A DNA stretch of 64,000 nucleotides from Prosopocoilus inquinatus (GCA_036172665.1 CM069878.1:22433501-22497500); one strand, 5' to 3'. Positions 42,721 to 53,745 are shown, counted from the stretch's first letter. The notes: generated by a model not told the origin, from the letters alone. Made by a program: numbers and translations.

Positions 42721-45419
42721 TTATGATATGAAGATTCGGATTTTTATTGAAGCTATCTTAGATTAAGAAAGAGAGAAAAGAGGAAATGCTGCAAGCTCTA
42801 ACTTACGCATGAGCGAAAACTGTTATCAGAAAGGACCGAATCAAGGACAGTTCACATTGCATAAACGCGTTTCAGGTAAAGTGAATTTCAGTGTTGTTTT
42901 TGTTGTAATAGTGAATGAAACAGATACTGATCTTTATAGAAACAATGTGCAATGTGTATCAAAGCCGGCTGTAGAAGAAAGAGTCCGGAATAACATTTTA
43001 CAGGTAAAAAAAGAAGCCTCCTTGATTTGGACCCAACTGGTAACAGATGTCCCTCGCTTGTGTGTCATTATCTTTCCACAAATAGAGAAAGAAAGGAGTG
43101 GACCAGTTTCGACCATTCTGAAAATATAAGTAGACGCCATTCGAGCAATCTGTGAAAACTAAAATAGCAAAACGATTTCTGGTTTTCTTTTCAAAAACAA
43201 AGAAAATCGTGGTCCAGCTTTGTACGGACTGTTAAAAGAATTGGAGACAAAAAGTGGGTAATATTGTTAATTGGTTTTCTAAGTAGTATTGAAATACGGA
43301 AAAAGACTTCGTTTCGCCTTTTATTCTAACGCCTTTTTCAAACCCCGCCCGTACGTTTACACTTCTATTTTCATTATAGATAGTAATTCAGTTAAATTCT
43401 AAATGAATTCAAACATCAATTAATGTGAGCAAGGAGCATTTGATTACTTTCAACATCAAATCTAGTTAGTAACTTTTTCTTAAATTCTCTCAATTATGGT
43501 TTTAAAATGTATTTTAAATTAATCATATATTAATATAGTTAAAACTAGAACAAACATGCGGTGTTTAATCAGGTACTTGTATCAAATAAACAACCATAAA
43601 TTTATCTGAATTAATTTTGGAAACATATAATCAAGTTGCAATTGCAATAAATTTGTTATGATAAAATTAATTGTATTTATTTATAAACGTGTCCGTGGTT
43701 AAATATGAAATTAATGTGTAGGTACTGCAAAAACTGTTTAAAACATTTTGCGAAATTAAAAACTGCTTTTAGCGGCGGTTAAACTGTGAATGAATGCAAA
43801 TTGATATTAACATGAAGAACAACTTCGTGTTATGTTTCTAGCTGGACGAACGGTGATATAAAAAAACTCCGCAGACTTTCAGATTTTCAGTACTGAATGA
43901 AACGCGTTTCAAAAATGCCGAAAATGTAGAAAAAGCTCGCTCGTGTAATGGAGTTGCTAGTGAAATGAACATCAGACATAAAAAGCTGGCGATGAAGGTT
44001 TTGAAAGTACACGTTACACTACGCAAATTTAACAGGTATTAATCATAACTTTTTTTTCTGTTTTTGTTTTCGCCTCGCATATTTTTGCCGGGCGCGTTCA
44101 TTACGCATTCTGTCACCGATACGATATCTTCTCGACTGTTCACAAATTTCACACCAGCGGCGGTCACGGCAATGGCCAAGGGAATATATGGTGGCCATTT
44201 ACGGAATGAAGCGCTCTACAAATAAAAATGTTATCCTCCGGTGCGCAATAAATTATGATGAACAGGCTTGTTACATTCACGATGCTCAGGAGTACGGAAA
44301 TGCACCAATCGAAGCACACTTCGATTTCCAAACGAATATTTTATTTATTATTTATAATATCGTATGATATTTTACGACTTTTCATATGGAAATTGTTCCA
44401 AAATGATAAATAACTTTATACCTCGAAGTAAATCTTATTTTTACGATCACCTGCTTAAATCAATCTGCAATATTTGTTTAGCGTCGCGCTAGTCTAAAAG
44501 CATTCAATTTTAAAACCGCCCTGGAAACCAATTTTTATTACCTAATAAAAAAAAACGACATAGTAATTAAGAGGGAATTTTTTTCTAATTTGAAGTGCAT
44601 TTTTTGCACGAATTAATTCGACGACAATCATTTTTGAAATATGCAGTCGGCAGTTTCTGTCCGAAACGTGGCACGCATTAATTTATAAATGTTACTACCC
44701 ATAAAAACGCAATCACAAAGGAATAAATTCTGCACTTTTTACGATTAAAACATTACGAATTTACAGCTCCGGCGCCAGCTAACTGAAACGCTTCGACTAG
44801 ACTAGGGGGAGAAAATGGGAGTTATTTATTCATAATCAATCAAATCTCACAGATATCAGGGTGTCTCTAACATTTAAGCACGAAATTTTTGAATCAAATC
44901 CTACTTAGGCAGAAAAGCATTAAAGAATCCTAGTGGTCATTGTTCTTTTGGCATAAAGGCAGATTGAGGCTTTGCATGTTTTCATATTATGTGTAGTGTA
45001 TATGAGGCAACAATTTACTTAAAGGCAAGATTTCACCGTGCATGTTTCAGAAAGTAAGCCAAGTGTATGTGTTTTATTACACAGATTTTGTCACAAATAT
45101 GATTGTTCGTGTGTTACGGACGCAAAATGCTCCAATGTGTCTTCCTCGATGGTAATGATTTGATTTGAAGGTGATTCTTCAATTTGGATGATTTCTTCAT
45201 GCCCTAGGATTCTGACTTCGCGCAGAATCGAGTATAAACGCGCCAGTAGTTATGCTAACCACGGAGAGTGCACTTCTCTTTCTCATGGGCTCTTAGCCAT
45301 TTTGTTGTTTCATGAAGCTGTGATGCTTATGTGATTTCTTTAAGACAAGCAAAACCTCTTGGAAAGAATAATGTTTATCTTGAAATAAAATCATTCCTCC
45401 CACCCAAGAAACCAAAAAA
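42721..45419. other. 2.7-kb region, mostly unassigned
   Basis: A 106-codon frame at 42,809-43,129 (plus) has no recognisable domain. Positions about 43,185-43,370 resemble 50,985-51,170 (shared AAGCTTTGYACGGACTG-type words, GGAGRCAAAAAG and a pyrimidine-rich end), a dispersed repeat of about 190 bp. The remainder shows nothing I can support. Confidence 0.35.
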
Positions 45420-45663
45420 TCTCAGTTGATCATGCTATCCTTCTATGTAGTAATGAATCTCACCAATATAATTTAGCTCTTGTCAAAAATGTGTTAACAG
45501 ACAACCAATAACCCTTAAATTTAATCAATTTTGTTGTTTATAATAGAAATAAACAGATTAACCAATCTCTAGAATACTCCAATGTCTCTAACAATGCTTC
45601 TAATGACACCATTTCTAATCAATTTGTACTTCAATCAAAATATTTTTGTTTTCCTTATACGGG
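45420..45663 (+). pseudogene. Second Penelope-like RT fragment
   Basis: One frame reads ISVDHAILLCSNESHQYNLA, LVKNVLTDNQ, stop, PLNLINFVVYNRNKQINQSL and SNVSNNASNDTISN, aligning along its length with the 16.6-kb copy (SLTDRAILLSD, NSYPINLIESVIKNR, NSNVSNN). It covers only the segment between RT and the nuclease. It stops at 45,663, where sequence starting GGGTGTCCCGCG begins, presumably another inserted element end. Confidence 0.72.
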
Positions 45664-45837
45664 TGTCCCGCGCTATGTGCTCACCCTTCTAGAAACTTTA
45701 TTTATTAATCGATTAACCTGAATTTTGGAGAGAATAAATTAAACAAAAAATGGAATTTTTCGACATACCGCCTGTCGTCATAGGACTTCCAGTTTCGCCG
45801 GAAGTGATATCAACTTTCTCGGCGTTTCAATAATAAA

Positions 45838-45902
45838 GCTTTATGATTGGTTGTTACCGCAGCAGTCAGTTAAATTTAACGTACTCGATACAGAATGGGC
45901 CC
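45838..45902. mobile_element. Partial copy of the 25.4-kb MITE
   Basis: TTAAATTTAACGTACTCGAT then ACAGAATGGGCCC matches the right end of the MITE at 25,375-25,523, preceded by the shared ATTGGTTGTT. The left half is missing or replaced. Confidence 0.65.
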
Positions 45903-46102
45903 TATTTACAGATTGTTTTAACGTGTTACAAAACTAGCAGACGACGAAGTTGATCCCAATCGTTACTAACTAGTTGGTGTTTTAATAAAATAAAGAAAAT
46001 AACACAAATAACTGACCAGCAGGAGGGCCACATTCATTTACATGTTTACAACTTCGCGCGTTTTCCGCCTACCAAAAAAAATTAATAATAAATAGACTAT
46101 AG

Positions 46103-47450
46103 TATCGTGACTTCAATTGAATTCCTCATTAAAGTGGGCTATGATTTCACTGTTTTTTCTCCTAAGATTTGCAGCACTGATAGCTGTTCAATTATTTAAT
46201 TAAACAAATGTCAAATTGACACTTTGTATTTTCAATTAATTCGAGAAATGTTAGAATTACAGCAGAAAATATTTATTGTTGAAAGTTATTTTCAAACCGG
46301 TAGAATAGAAAATGGACAGTTAGTTTATTCAATTAATCAGTGTGAACAGAAGTTTCGACAGCAGTTTCCTAATTTTGCTATTACTTATAAACAGCTAGTT
46401 AAACATATCCATGCTTGTGTTCTTAAATTTCGTGAAACAGGATCACTTGGTCGCAAAACAGGGAGCGGAGCAGCTAAGAAAAGGACTGCAGCCTGCATTG
46501 AAGATGTTCGGGATCGAATGGAACACTCTCCCAAGAAATCTATTGCGAAACTTTCACAAGAAGTTCAGCTTTCAGTGGGAATATGTCACACTATTCTTAA
46601 AAAAGACTTAAAGCTTCATCCATATAAGATTCAAGCAGTCCACGAACTCAGGCCAGTAGATTCTCATAGAAGAACAGAATATTGTCAGTGGTTTCTTGAT
46701 AACTTAAACAACGACAACATTCTTGACAAGTGTTTCTGTTCCCATGAGGCCTGGTTTCATCTCTCAGGGTATTTAAATAAACAGAATATGAGAATATGGT
46801 CAGCAGAAAATCCCCATGAATTTGTGGAAGCTCCATTACATCCATTAAAAATTGGTGTTTGGCTAGGAGTATCAAAAAGGCGTATCATCGGGCCAATATT
46901 TTTTAACGACTCAGTAACTGTTGAAAGATACCGAAATGAGTTATTAGAACCTTTCAATAATCAACTACATGATGATGAACTTACAGAAGGTTTTTTTTTT
47001 CAGCAAAACAATGCTACTGCCCACACAGCTCATCAAACAATGACTTTTCTGCAGCAGTTCTTCGATAATCGAATTGTGAATTTTCCTGCAAGGCCTTCGG
47101 ATCTCACAATTATGGATTACTTCATTTATCCGCACATGAAAAACACAGTTTTTAGAACTACGCGTCACACAATCGAAGAACTGCGTGCGGACATTACAGA
47201 TGTGTGTGCTAACATAACCCCCGAACACTTAGCAAACGGGTTTGAAAACATGAAACGCAGAGTACGCTTATGTATTCAAGCTGAAGGAGAGCACTTTGAG
47301 CATCTACTTTAAACTTTAATGTTGTGTTTTTATTTGATCTTATGATCGGTACTGACAGTTAATGACAACTGTTTTCTCTAGAATTATGTCGCCAACTTCA
47401 TAAAAGAATCACAGCTTACTTTAATGAAGAATTCAATTGAAGGCACGGTA
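46103..47450 (+). mobile_element. Tc1/mariner-superfamily transposon, copy 2
   Basis: The 1.35-kb element has inverted repeats TATCGTGACTTCAATTGAAT at the left and, complemented at the right, TACCGTGCCTTCAATTGAAT, each running into TCYTCATTAAAGT, with TA at the borders. It is the same family as 2,388-3,729 and similar over its full length. It encodes a single long open transposase frame. Confidence 0.88.
46248..47312 (+). CDS. Tc1-like DDE transposase, open frame but two catalytic Asp lost
   Basis: The ATG at 46,248 gives 354 codons, the usual length for this family. Residues 1-130 hold a helix-turn-helix region (FIVESYFQTGRIENGQLVYS, the DUF4817-type start, then KKSIAKLSQEVQLSVG). The catalytic domain follows. 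The first catalytic position, normally S-D-E-A-W, reads CSHEAWFHLSG (Asp to His). The second, normally Q-Q-D-x-A-T-A-H, reads QQNNATAHTAH (Asp to Asn). The third, SDLTIMDYF, keeps Asp about 35 residues later. Chemistry should therefore be abolished although the frame is intact. In the broken 2.4-kb copy both aspartates are still present. Either this is decay by chance missense, or DNA binding without catalysis has been kept. Confidence 0.88.
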   Translation: MLELQQKIFIVESYFQTGRIENGQLVYSINQCEQKFRQQFPNFAITYKQLVKHIHACVLKFRETGSLGRKTGSGAAKKRTAACIEDVRDRMEHSPKKSIAKLSQEVQLSVGICHTILKKDLKLHPYKIQAVHELRPVDSHRRTEYCQWFLDNLNNDNILDKCFCSHEAWFHLSGYLNKQNMRIWSAENPHEFVEAPLHPLKIGVWLGVSKRRIIGPIFFNDSVTVERYRNELLEPFNNQLHDDELTEGFFFQQNNATAHTAHQTMTFLQQFFDNRIVNFPARPSDLTIMDYFIYPHMKNTVFRTTRHTIEELRADITDVCANITPEHLANGFENMKRRVRLCIQAEGEHFEHLL

Positions 47451-48747
47451 TATAATGTGGAGGAATGTGGTATTTGGTGAAAAATGAATTCAATAGAAAG
47501 AAGGTTGATTCAGCCCAAATATCCCATTCTTTCCACGATTTCATCCTTTACTTGCCTTATGTTTATTTCTGTAGTTTACACTGCTACCTAAATTCCATAA
47601 ACACTTTTATTCATCATACAGCTTTACAAGTTTTAAAGGTATATCTTCAGTGAATTTCGTTTTCGCTACTTAAACTAAACACAACGTGACTCCAGCTCTC
47701 AGTCGAAGTGACAGCGCCCTCACTTTCCTTCCTACTCTACTCTATAAAACCGAGAAGTCGAAGATCGAGCGCATTCCATGGGTAGAGTACGTAGGCGACT
47801 GGTCATTTTGACGGTGGTGGTTATAGTAGAGTAGAGTTACTTTGCACATGCTGCTTGTTACTCTACTTTCTTACGCACTCTACTCACTACTCTCTTCTAA
47901 TGTTCGATTTTACAGGTAGAGTTACTCAAGTACTTGCCTCGTTACTCTACCCGTGTAAACAAACCATTTACTGTCACTGCTCGTCAGCTGTTGTCAGATT
48001 TCGATGAGTTATCATGTACTTCTTAGAGTAAAACATTACTCACATATAGTCTATGCACAGCAAAGTTTTAAATTCGATTATGAAATGCACAAAGTTTGGA
48101 GACGTGTTTCTTCGCCGTTATCGATTCTATTTAAGTTATACACCACTTGCATCCTCCACGTTTCACTTTTTAAATCAATTATGTATATATGCTCCTTATC
48201 CTTCCGTGAGTCATTAAAATACAGAGCAAACCGGTTCGCACAAATTCCCTGACAAACGTAATAAAATTATTGCGTGCCGTGGAAAACAGAGAAAGCGAAA
48301 ACAGGTCTGAGTTCATCTCTCCGGCACAAAATCGGATTTAGTAGCCTTGCGTGGCCCGTAAATACAGTAGATTAGCTTGATTAGTTCAGAACTTCGCCAT
48401 GAATATCGGCACAGTCGTCTAGGCGCCGACGGCGTATACACAATTTGAATGTCGACGCATCCACTCGGTTCAATAGCGTAAAACTACCCTTGAAAGATTC
48501 GGTTCGATATAACATTAAACAGGATTTAAATCTGATAAATACCCGCTCGTTTAGACTTATATATTCCATGCAAATCTAATGCGACTGCTTTGAATAAAAT
48601 CCTATCTAGCTTGTAAATTAATTGCTTGAAATAAATTAAGCAGTCTCATTTTTTAAACATCGATTTTCATAACCTGCAACAGTCCACAGCTATACAAGTT
48701 CTCACAGGATTTCTCCTGCTCAAATTTTATTAGGGTGACTTCGCGAG
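47451..48747. other. Region with a TACTCTAC/GTAGAGTA motif cluster
   Basis: From about 47,730 to 47,962 the words TACTCTAC, GTAGAGTA or one-base variants occur eight or more times on both strands, including short inverted pairs (AGTAGAGTA...TACTCTACT; GGTAGAGTTAC...GTTACTCTACC). A TATAAAA stands at about 47,741 next to the first. It may be a compact palindromic repeat or a regulatory cluster; no adjoining gene is evident. The frame at 48,004-48,252 is unrecognised. Confidence 0.4.
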
Positions 48748-49600
48748 AAGTCTTACCTCCTTTAACTCTTTTATTTTTGATTTCAACAAAAAATGTTTAA
48801 TACAAAACTTATAGGAACTAACCCAAAGTTTTTCTGTGTGCTCACAGAAAAACAATTGATGCTGGGATAAACGAGATATAAACTAAACTTTTTTTTTTAA
48901 TTGAACAGCTTGTATATTATTACGATTTTTGTTTCTAAATTAGATTCTAATGGTACTACAAATATAATAAAACTATTAATGTAGAAGGTGTCTATAAAAT
49001 ATTTTTGAAGTTTCGAAATAGGAAACTTGAATAATGATCTTTTCAAGCTGTGATTGAAAACTTGTTAAAAAGATTTACTGTTTGCGTAACAAAAAATGGA
49101 GGACACTTTGAACATGTTTTACAAATTTTCAGTCGTTTTTTAAAGTTCAGTTTTTCCGTATCTAATATTTTTCGTTTCTAGTTTAAAAGTTAATTTTTAG
49201 AAAATCCTAATGCAAATCTAAATCGACTTAACATGTTAATGGTAAAATGTTATTTAATGTTGTTTTATTTGAAACCAAAACTTCATTTATTTTTTGGGTA
49301 TCCGATGCTCATTTGTTTTTTGTGAATATCTGTAGCAGTACTGAAATAAATTCTACTTCTTTTAAATTTTCTCTCTTCTAAAATTAGAAATAAAATTATT
49401 TTATAGACACCTTATACATTATGAGTTTTATTATACATACATATATGTAGTCCGATTAGAATTTAGAATCGAAAAACGTAATAATATATATGGTGTTCTT
49501 TTAATTTAGTTTATATGTTACACAGTTCCTTTAAGTTTTGTTAAGAATTTTTTCCTAAAATCAAAAATAAAAAAGTTAAGAGGGGGTAGGAAGTTCAAAT
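48748..49600. mobile_element. Inverted-repeat element, about 200-250-bp arms
   Basis: The left arm (48,748-49,006) and right arm (49,398-49,590) are inverted copies: TATTTTTGATTT, GGAACT, ATATAAACTAAA, ATTATTACG and AAGGTGTCTATAAAATA blocks appear in mirrored order. The left arm has about 50 extra bases containing a perfect 11-bp-stem hairpin (GTTTTTCTGTG TGCT CACAGAAAAAC, 48,828-48,853). No coding frame lies inside. Termini are approximate. Confidence 0.65.
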
Positions 49601-49694
49601 TTTCAAGATTTTCAGTTATTTAATTTTTTTTTTATTGGAAGTATAAATGATTTTGTAATAAACATTAGTGTTCATCTACATAGGTGTAAATTGC

Positions 49695-49800
49695 TAACTT
49701 TTTTATTTGAAATTTCACCAGGCAGCTTAAATTACAAAAATTTCAGGACTTTTCCTGTTCGATTTTATAGCAACATCTGAAAAACAAAAGATATCTTTTA
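49695..49800 (+). repeat. Dispersed-repeat half copy
   Basis: Shares TTTTTATTTGAAATTT, GCTTAAATTA, TTTCAGGACTTTTCCTGTTC and GATTTTAT with the 50.14-kb repeat and the one near position 230. Non-coding. Confidence 0.5.
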
Positions 49801-50134
49801 GATTTTCATTTGCTTTCAACTCTCTTAATGGAACATTATGTTGTTTATCATCGTATCGCGCTTAAGATGTCAAATTAATTACGTCTGTAATATATTGTCC
49901 TCAAAAGAGAATATTTAATTAATAACATAATAATACATTATATAATAGTACATTACAACATAATAATTATTCACGAACACAATGTAGTTTGCGTTGAAAC
50001 AGGAGAATAAAGGAAGCTGTCAAACTTGTGTGAACTGCTCTGATTAGTTTTTTTTTTAAATTTAGTTCATATTAAAAACATTTGTATCGAATGTTGAAAG
50101 CAGGATATGTTAAGCGTTACGTTAAAATGTCTAC

Positions 50135-50470
50135 GATGCCAACTTCTTCATTTGAATTTCTACGAAGTAACTTAAATTAGGAAAGTTTCAGGATCTCTTC
50201 TATTCGATTTTATCAGAACCATCAGTACCATCAGAAAAAGAAGTGATTATCAAATTTTCAACTTTTTCAATCGTTTTCAACTTTTTTAAATGGACCGATG
50301 CGATGATAAAAAGATCATTCCGTTAAAAAAAAGTTGGAAGCAATTGAACATTTCGAAAAATTGATAGTAGTTTGTTTTTCTGATCGTCCCGTAAAATCGA
50401 GCAGGAGAAATTCTTGAAAACGCAAATAAAGAAGTTAGCCATTGTAGCGACTTCCCGTGAACACCTAGTA
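50135..50470. mobile_element. Short inverted-repeat element of the same repeat family
   Basis: The left arm, about 50,135-50,285, and right arm, about 50,315-50,470, mirror each other imperfectly: CTTCTTCATTTGAATTT against the complement of AAAACGCAAATAAAGAAGTT, CGATTTTA, CAGAAAAA and TTTTCAACTTTTTT. This suggests that copies at 49.7 kb and at 0.2 kb are single arms of this MITE-like element. Confidence 0.55.
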
Positions 50471-50984
50471 TATCCAAATGATTTTTTTTTTTTCTTAAAA
50501 TTACATGAGTTTTCGTGTGGCAAATCTTGGCGGTGAGTTAATAAATCACCCCGTATTTTCAATGTTTACAGCAAATTAGAAAAAATTATGCTGATTTGCC
50601 CTAAGAATTTGATTAGGTTTCGTAGCAGATTATTTACAAAAGGAAATGTTGCTTTTAGAAATGAATCTTCAACAAAATTTGTGGAAACAATAGTCTAGAC
50701 TTTAAGGTAAATATCATATTCCATTTGATAATTTTTTGATCTCTTAGATCAATCCCTCGTTGCTCTCGAATAAATTAGAGTGTTATGGCTTCAAGGCGAA
50801 ATCTTTAGAAATGTTACAGACCTATCTTGCAAACTGTCGTCAAGGAACTTACATAAGTAGTACTCAGAATATGCTGATGTAATTACCAGAGTACCACAGG
50901 GTAGTTTGTTTACGCAGCAGTAAGCAGGTGCTGTCCAGAAAACCGTGGGAAACAAAGTAGAGATCACCTCTGGCTATCAAAAAC

Positions 50985-51170
50985 CAGGCTAAAAACAAGG
51001 AAATTCTATGTTCAAGCTTTGCACGGACTGCTAAGAAGATTGGAGGCAAAAAGGGTGAAAAGTGGTCATTTATAACAAACAAATGACCACTTTTATTTAG
51101 CCATTATTGAGGCTTTTTTAATCTGTCACCTTTTTCCACCTCCATTTGCACGCTTACAGCTGATTTCTTA
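50985..51170. repeat. Dispersed repeat shared with 43.2-43.4 kb
   Basis: Common words with 43,185-43,370 include AAGCTTTGCACGGACTGCTA, GATTGGAGGCAAAAAG and a pyrimidine-rich CACCTTTTTCCACCTCC. Non-coding in both places; possibly a SINE or LINE tail. Confidence 0.45.
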
Positions 51171-52165
51171 AGCAAATATACGTTTTGAGGGCTACGGAGT
51201 TCTCGAGTTCTGAAACTGTTCAAGCAAATGAAATTTAGGTATATGCTAAAATTTATTTTAGCAGCACTTTGCATTAAGGGCCAGAGATTGTCTATGTGTT
51301 ATCAAATAAGAAATCAAAAAAGCATGATGTAGAAACATAAAATAATTACCCTAACTGACAAGGTTGAAACGAAGCAACAGAGATTGAGTAACTAACTTTA
51401 GGTCTCTAGATCTGCTTACAGGTCTTGAGGATGACACAAGGGACACAATACAACACAAACTTAACCTTATCGAAAACTTATACAATGTGAATGATGTAAA
51501 CTCTGAATCGAATCTTTTACTTATTAAAAATTAAAGTCGAACTTCGATAACTGGAATTTTTGATAATTCAAATCAAATTGGTTAAAGTTAGAATTAAGAG
51601 AAAATTGTTTATTTATTTAAAACACGAAATTTTTATATTCTCTGAGCGTCCTTATTTTTAGAAACCTCGATATAAGCAGCTGACTTGAACTGACCAGGTT
51701 TTATACACCAAAGTCGTTTGAATTGCATAAACAGAACAGCACAGAGCAGTTTGGCGTTAAACTGCTATAACTTAGTGACTCACGTTCTCAAGTGTACCTT
51801 ATCACTGATTATTTACAAAGCGTAATATTTTTGGGTTCTAAAATCCAGGGCAACAAATTGTGTTTGAAAAAAGGTAATTCATAATATTAATAATTTTTCT
51901 AAAAGTGTAGAATATATTTAAAATATTTGATTAACGTTTAAATTCAATGATACGTTAACTATTGCCATTGAAAAGGTAAGCAATAAGTCTTAGAAGACCC
52001 ATGAACTTAAACCCCATATATAAAGTGTAAGCTTTCTTTTCAGAAAAAAGGAACTAGGTATATATTTCCGAAATTTATAAGACTCTTGGTATTTACACGG
52101 GTCCGATTGACAATTCAAATTAATTTTTCCCGCCATCGGCAACCTTGGAAACAAGAGTTTTATGA
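51171..52165. other. Unassigned 1-kb region
   Basis: No domain, RNA or terminal repeat is recognised. Confidence 0.35.
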
Positions 52166-52180
52166 CGTTAGTAAGGTAAA

Positions 52181-52305
52181 AAAAAAATTTTTGTTGCAAA
52201 TCGTTTTTGATTTCAGTGAAAACCTCGAGCAGCCTCTGTACAGCTGTTTCAGCCCTGCAATGTCAGATCAAAAAGCGATCGTAAGATGTCGCTGTTTTAT
52301 CTGTT
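52181..52305. mobile_element. Minimal retrozyme-like insertion with 15-bp duplication
   Basis: A 125-bp insertion is flanked by the perfect 15-bp duplication CGTTAGTAAGGTAAA (52,166-52,180; 52,306-52,320). It starts with about 78 bp of the hammerhead repeat in minus orientation (AAAAAAATTTTTGTTGCAAA ... GTTTCAGCCCTGC) and switches to 47 bp in plus orientation ending TTTTATCTGTT. Both outer ends coincide with those of the 26-kb and 40-kb composites. The ribozyme is incomplete: the CTGANGA side is missing. Confidence 0.83.
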
Positions 52306-52444
52306 CGTTAGTAAGGTAAACAAACAGGAAGTGGTAAACAATGGGAGTTTGTTCTTATATTTCATTATGTTTATCCAGTTATAAATTAGTGTTTTCAAGG
52401 TCAGTTCAAATATTTTTAAAGATTAGTGTCACTAAAGTTTTATG

Positions 52445-52496
52445 CTCAAAATAGTAACGTTATTTATAGCGGGAAAGATAACGTTACTATTTTGAG
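52445..52496. repeat. Perfect 19-bp hairpin
   Basis: CTCAAAATAGTAACGTTAT (52,445-52,463) is exactly complementary to 52,478-52,496, around a 14-base loop. The perfection of the stem in otherwise decayed DNA suggests a young inverted repeat, for example a MITE remnant. The stem is too short for a canonical microRNA precursor. Confidence 0.7.
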
Positions 52497-52499
52497 AGA

Positions 52500-53257
52500 T
52501 TCTGTGATGATTCCGTCAGTTTTAATAATTACACTATTTTCAAAAATTAATTGTGTTATTGCCAATACAAGTTACTGAATTCCTCACTTTCTGCGTCACT
52601 ATTATGTAGTTCAAATATTTCCGCAAGAGGTCGTTTCGATTAGCTAGATTCGCAAATTGATTTCATTTTACTCTAAAAAGTTCTACTTCTTTGCTTGACT
52701 ACAACTTCAATGTAATTTTATGTACTATAACGCTCACTTAACACAATACTGAAACTACCTACACGTGTATGCAAATTGTACGTTGGAGCCATCTCCTCTT
52801 AATTGCTTCAAGGGTTACGAAATTGCAGAGTTGTATCAATTTCACTGACAATGAGTGTTGTTGTACTATGCCCGCCAAAGAAATCTGGGACATGTAATAT
52901 GCCCAACTGTAAACATAACGTGTTTTTACATTACCAGAGAAACAAGCTGCATTCAAACTAATAAAATAACTCAAAAATGCAAGCAGAGAGTTGTCCCAGA
53001 TTTTTTTGGCGTGCATAGTACATGCATTTGTTGAATCATTTTTATTTTAATTTTTCTTTAGAATCCTGTAAATTAACAAAACTTAACAAAATCCTACTTT
53101 TTTGTAAATAAAGAATTCGAGAGAAGTGATGGCGTGTGAGTAGTACACGTGTGTTGCACGGTTCGTAAATAATTAGTAATTCTGAAGATAAGGGGTATAT
53201 ACACAAGAAGTGCTCCTGGTAGCGATAACTGTTCCATTTTTCTATTAAACATTCAAA
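52500..53257. other. Unassigned; right end may be LINE 5' UTR
   Basis: No coding feature. The final 100 bp, before the ATG at 53,258, could be the 5' UTR of the LINE that follows. Confidence 0.35.
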
Positions 53258-53745
53258 ATGTTGACGCGTGATGATGTTGCAGAAATCAAAAGTCTTTTCT
53301 AAGACGGTATAGAAGACGTTATTTCTGACAGTAGGAGACTGTTAGATGACATGTTTAATAATTCGAAGTTAAATTAAATAAGTTGAATGAAACGTACGAG
53401 GACAAATTTCATGCACTTGAGGAGAAAAACAGTGCGCTAGAAATGAAAAACGATTCGTTATAATTCATTCTTTTTTCAAAATGAAATGAATATTGTTATC
53501 GGTCCCCAAGATATCGACCGTTGCTACCATACTGGAAGTATGGTGGAGAGAAAAACTCGTCCTATTATTATTAAATTTGTTAGCTACGGAAGCAGACGAC
53601 TAGTGTTCAACAATCGAAAGTTACTTAAAGGCTCAAAGTCGTTGTTAGGGAAGATTTAACCAAACGACGTTTACAACCGTTACAAGGGGCTACCGAGAAA
53701 TTTGGTTGCTCCAGTGTTTGGACTTTGGATGGTAATTTATCGTAT
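53258..53745 (+). pseudogene. LINE ORF1 remnant
   Basis: It begins MLTRDDVAEIKSLF then a stop. After a charged, coiled-coil-like section (LEEKNSALEMKNDSL) comes DIDRCYHTGSMVERKTRPII, then IKFVSYGSRRLVFNNRKLLK, the conserved RNA-binding pattern of L1/CR1-type ORF1 proteins (D-I-x-R-x-H-R...RPIIVKF...R...L-K-G-S). Several frameshifts. ORF1 normally coats the LINE RNA. It is in order and orientation with the endonuclease and RT pieces downstream, so probably the same element. Confidence 0.65.

Noticed and set aside
42809..43129. 106-codon plus-strand frame
   Set aside because: No recognisable domain, overlapping antisense frame, no neighbours; insufficient to call a gene.
46411..47228. Frames antisense to or out of phase with the 46-kb transposase
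   Set aside because: Shadows of the transposase; the matching frames at 2.6-3.4 kb are the same shadows in the other copy.
47741..47747. TATAAAA as core promoter of a host gene
   Set aside because: No downstream gene is identifiable; TATAAAA is frequent in this AT-rich DNA, so only the motif cluster is reported.
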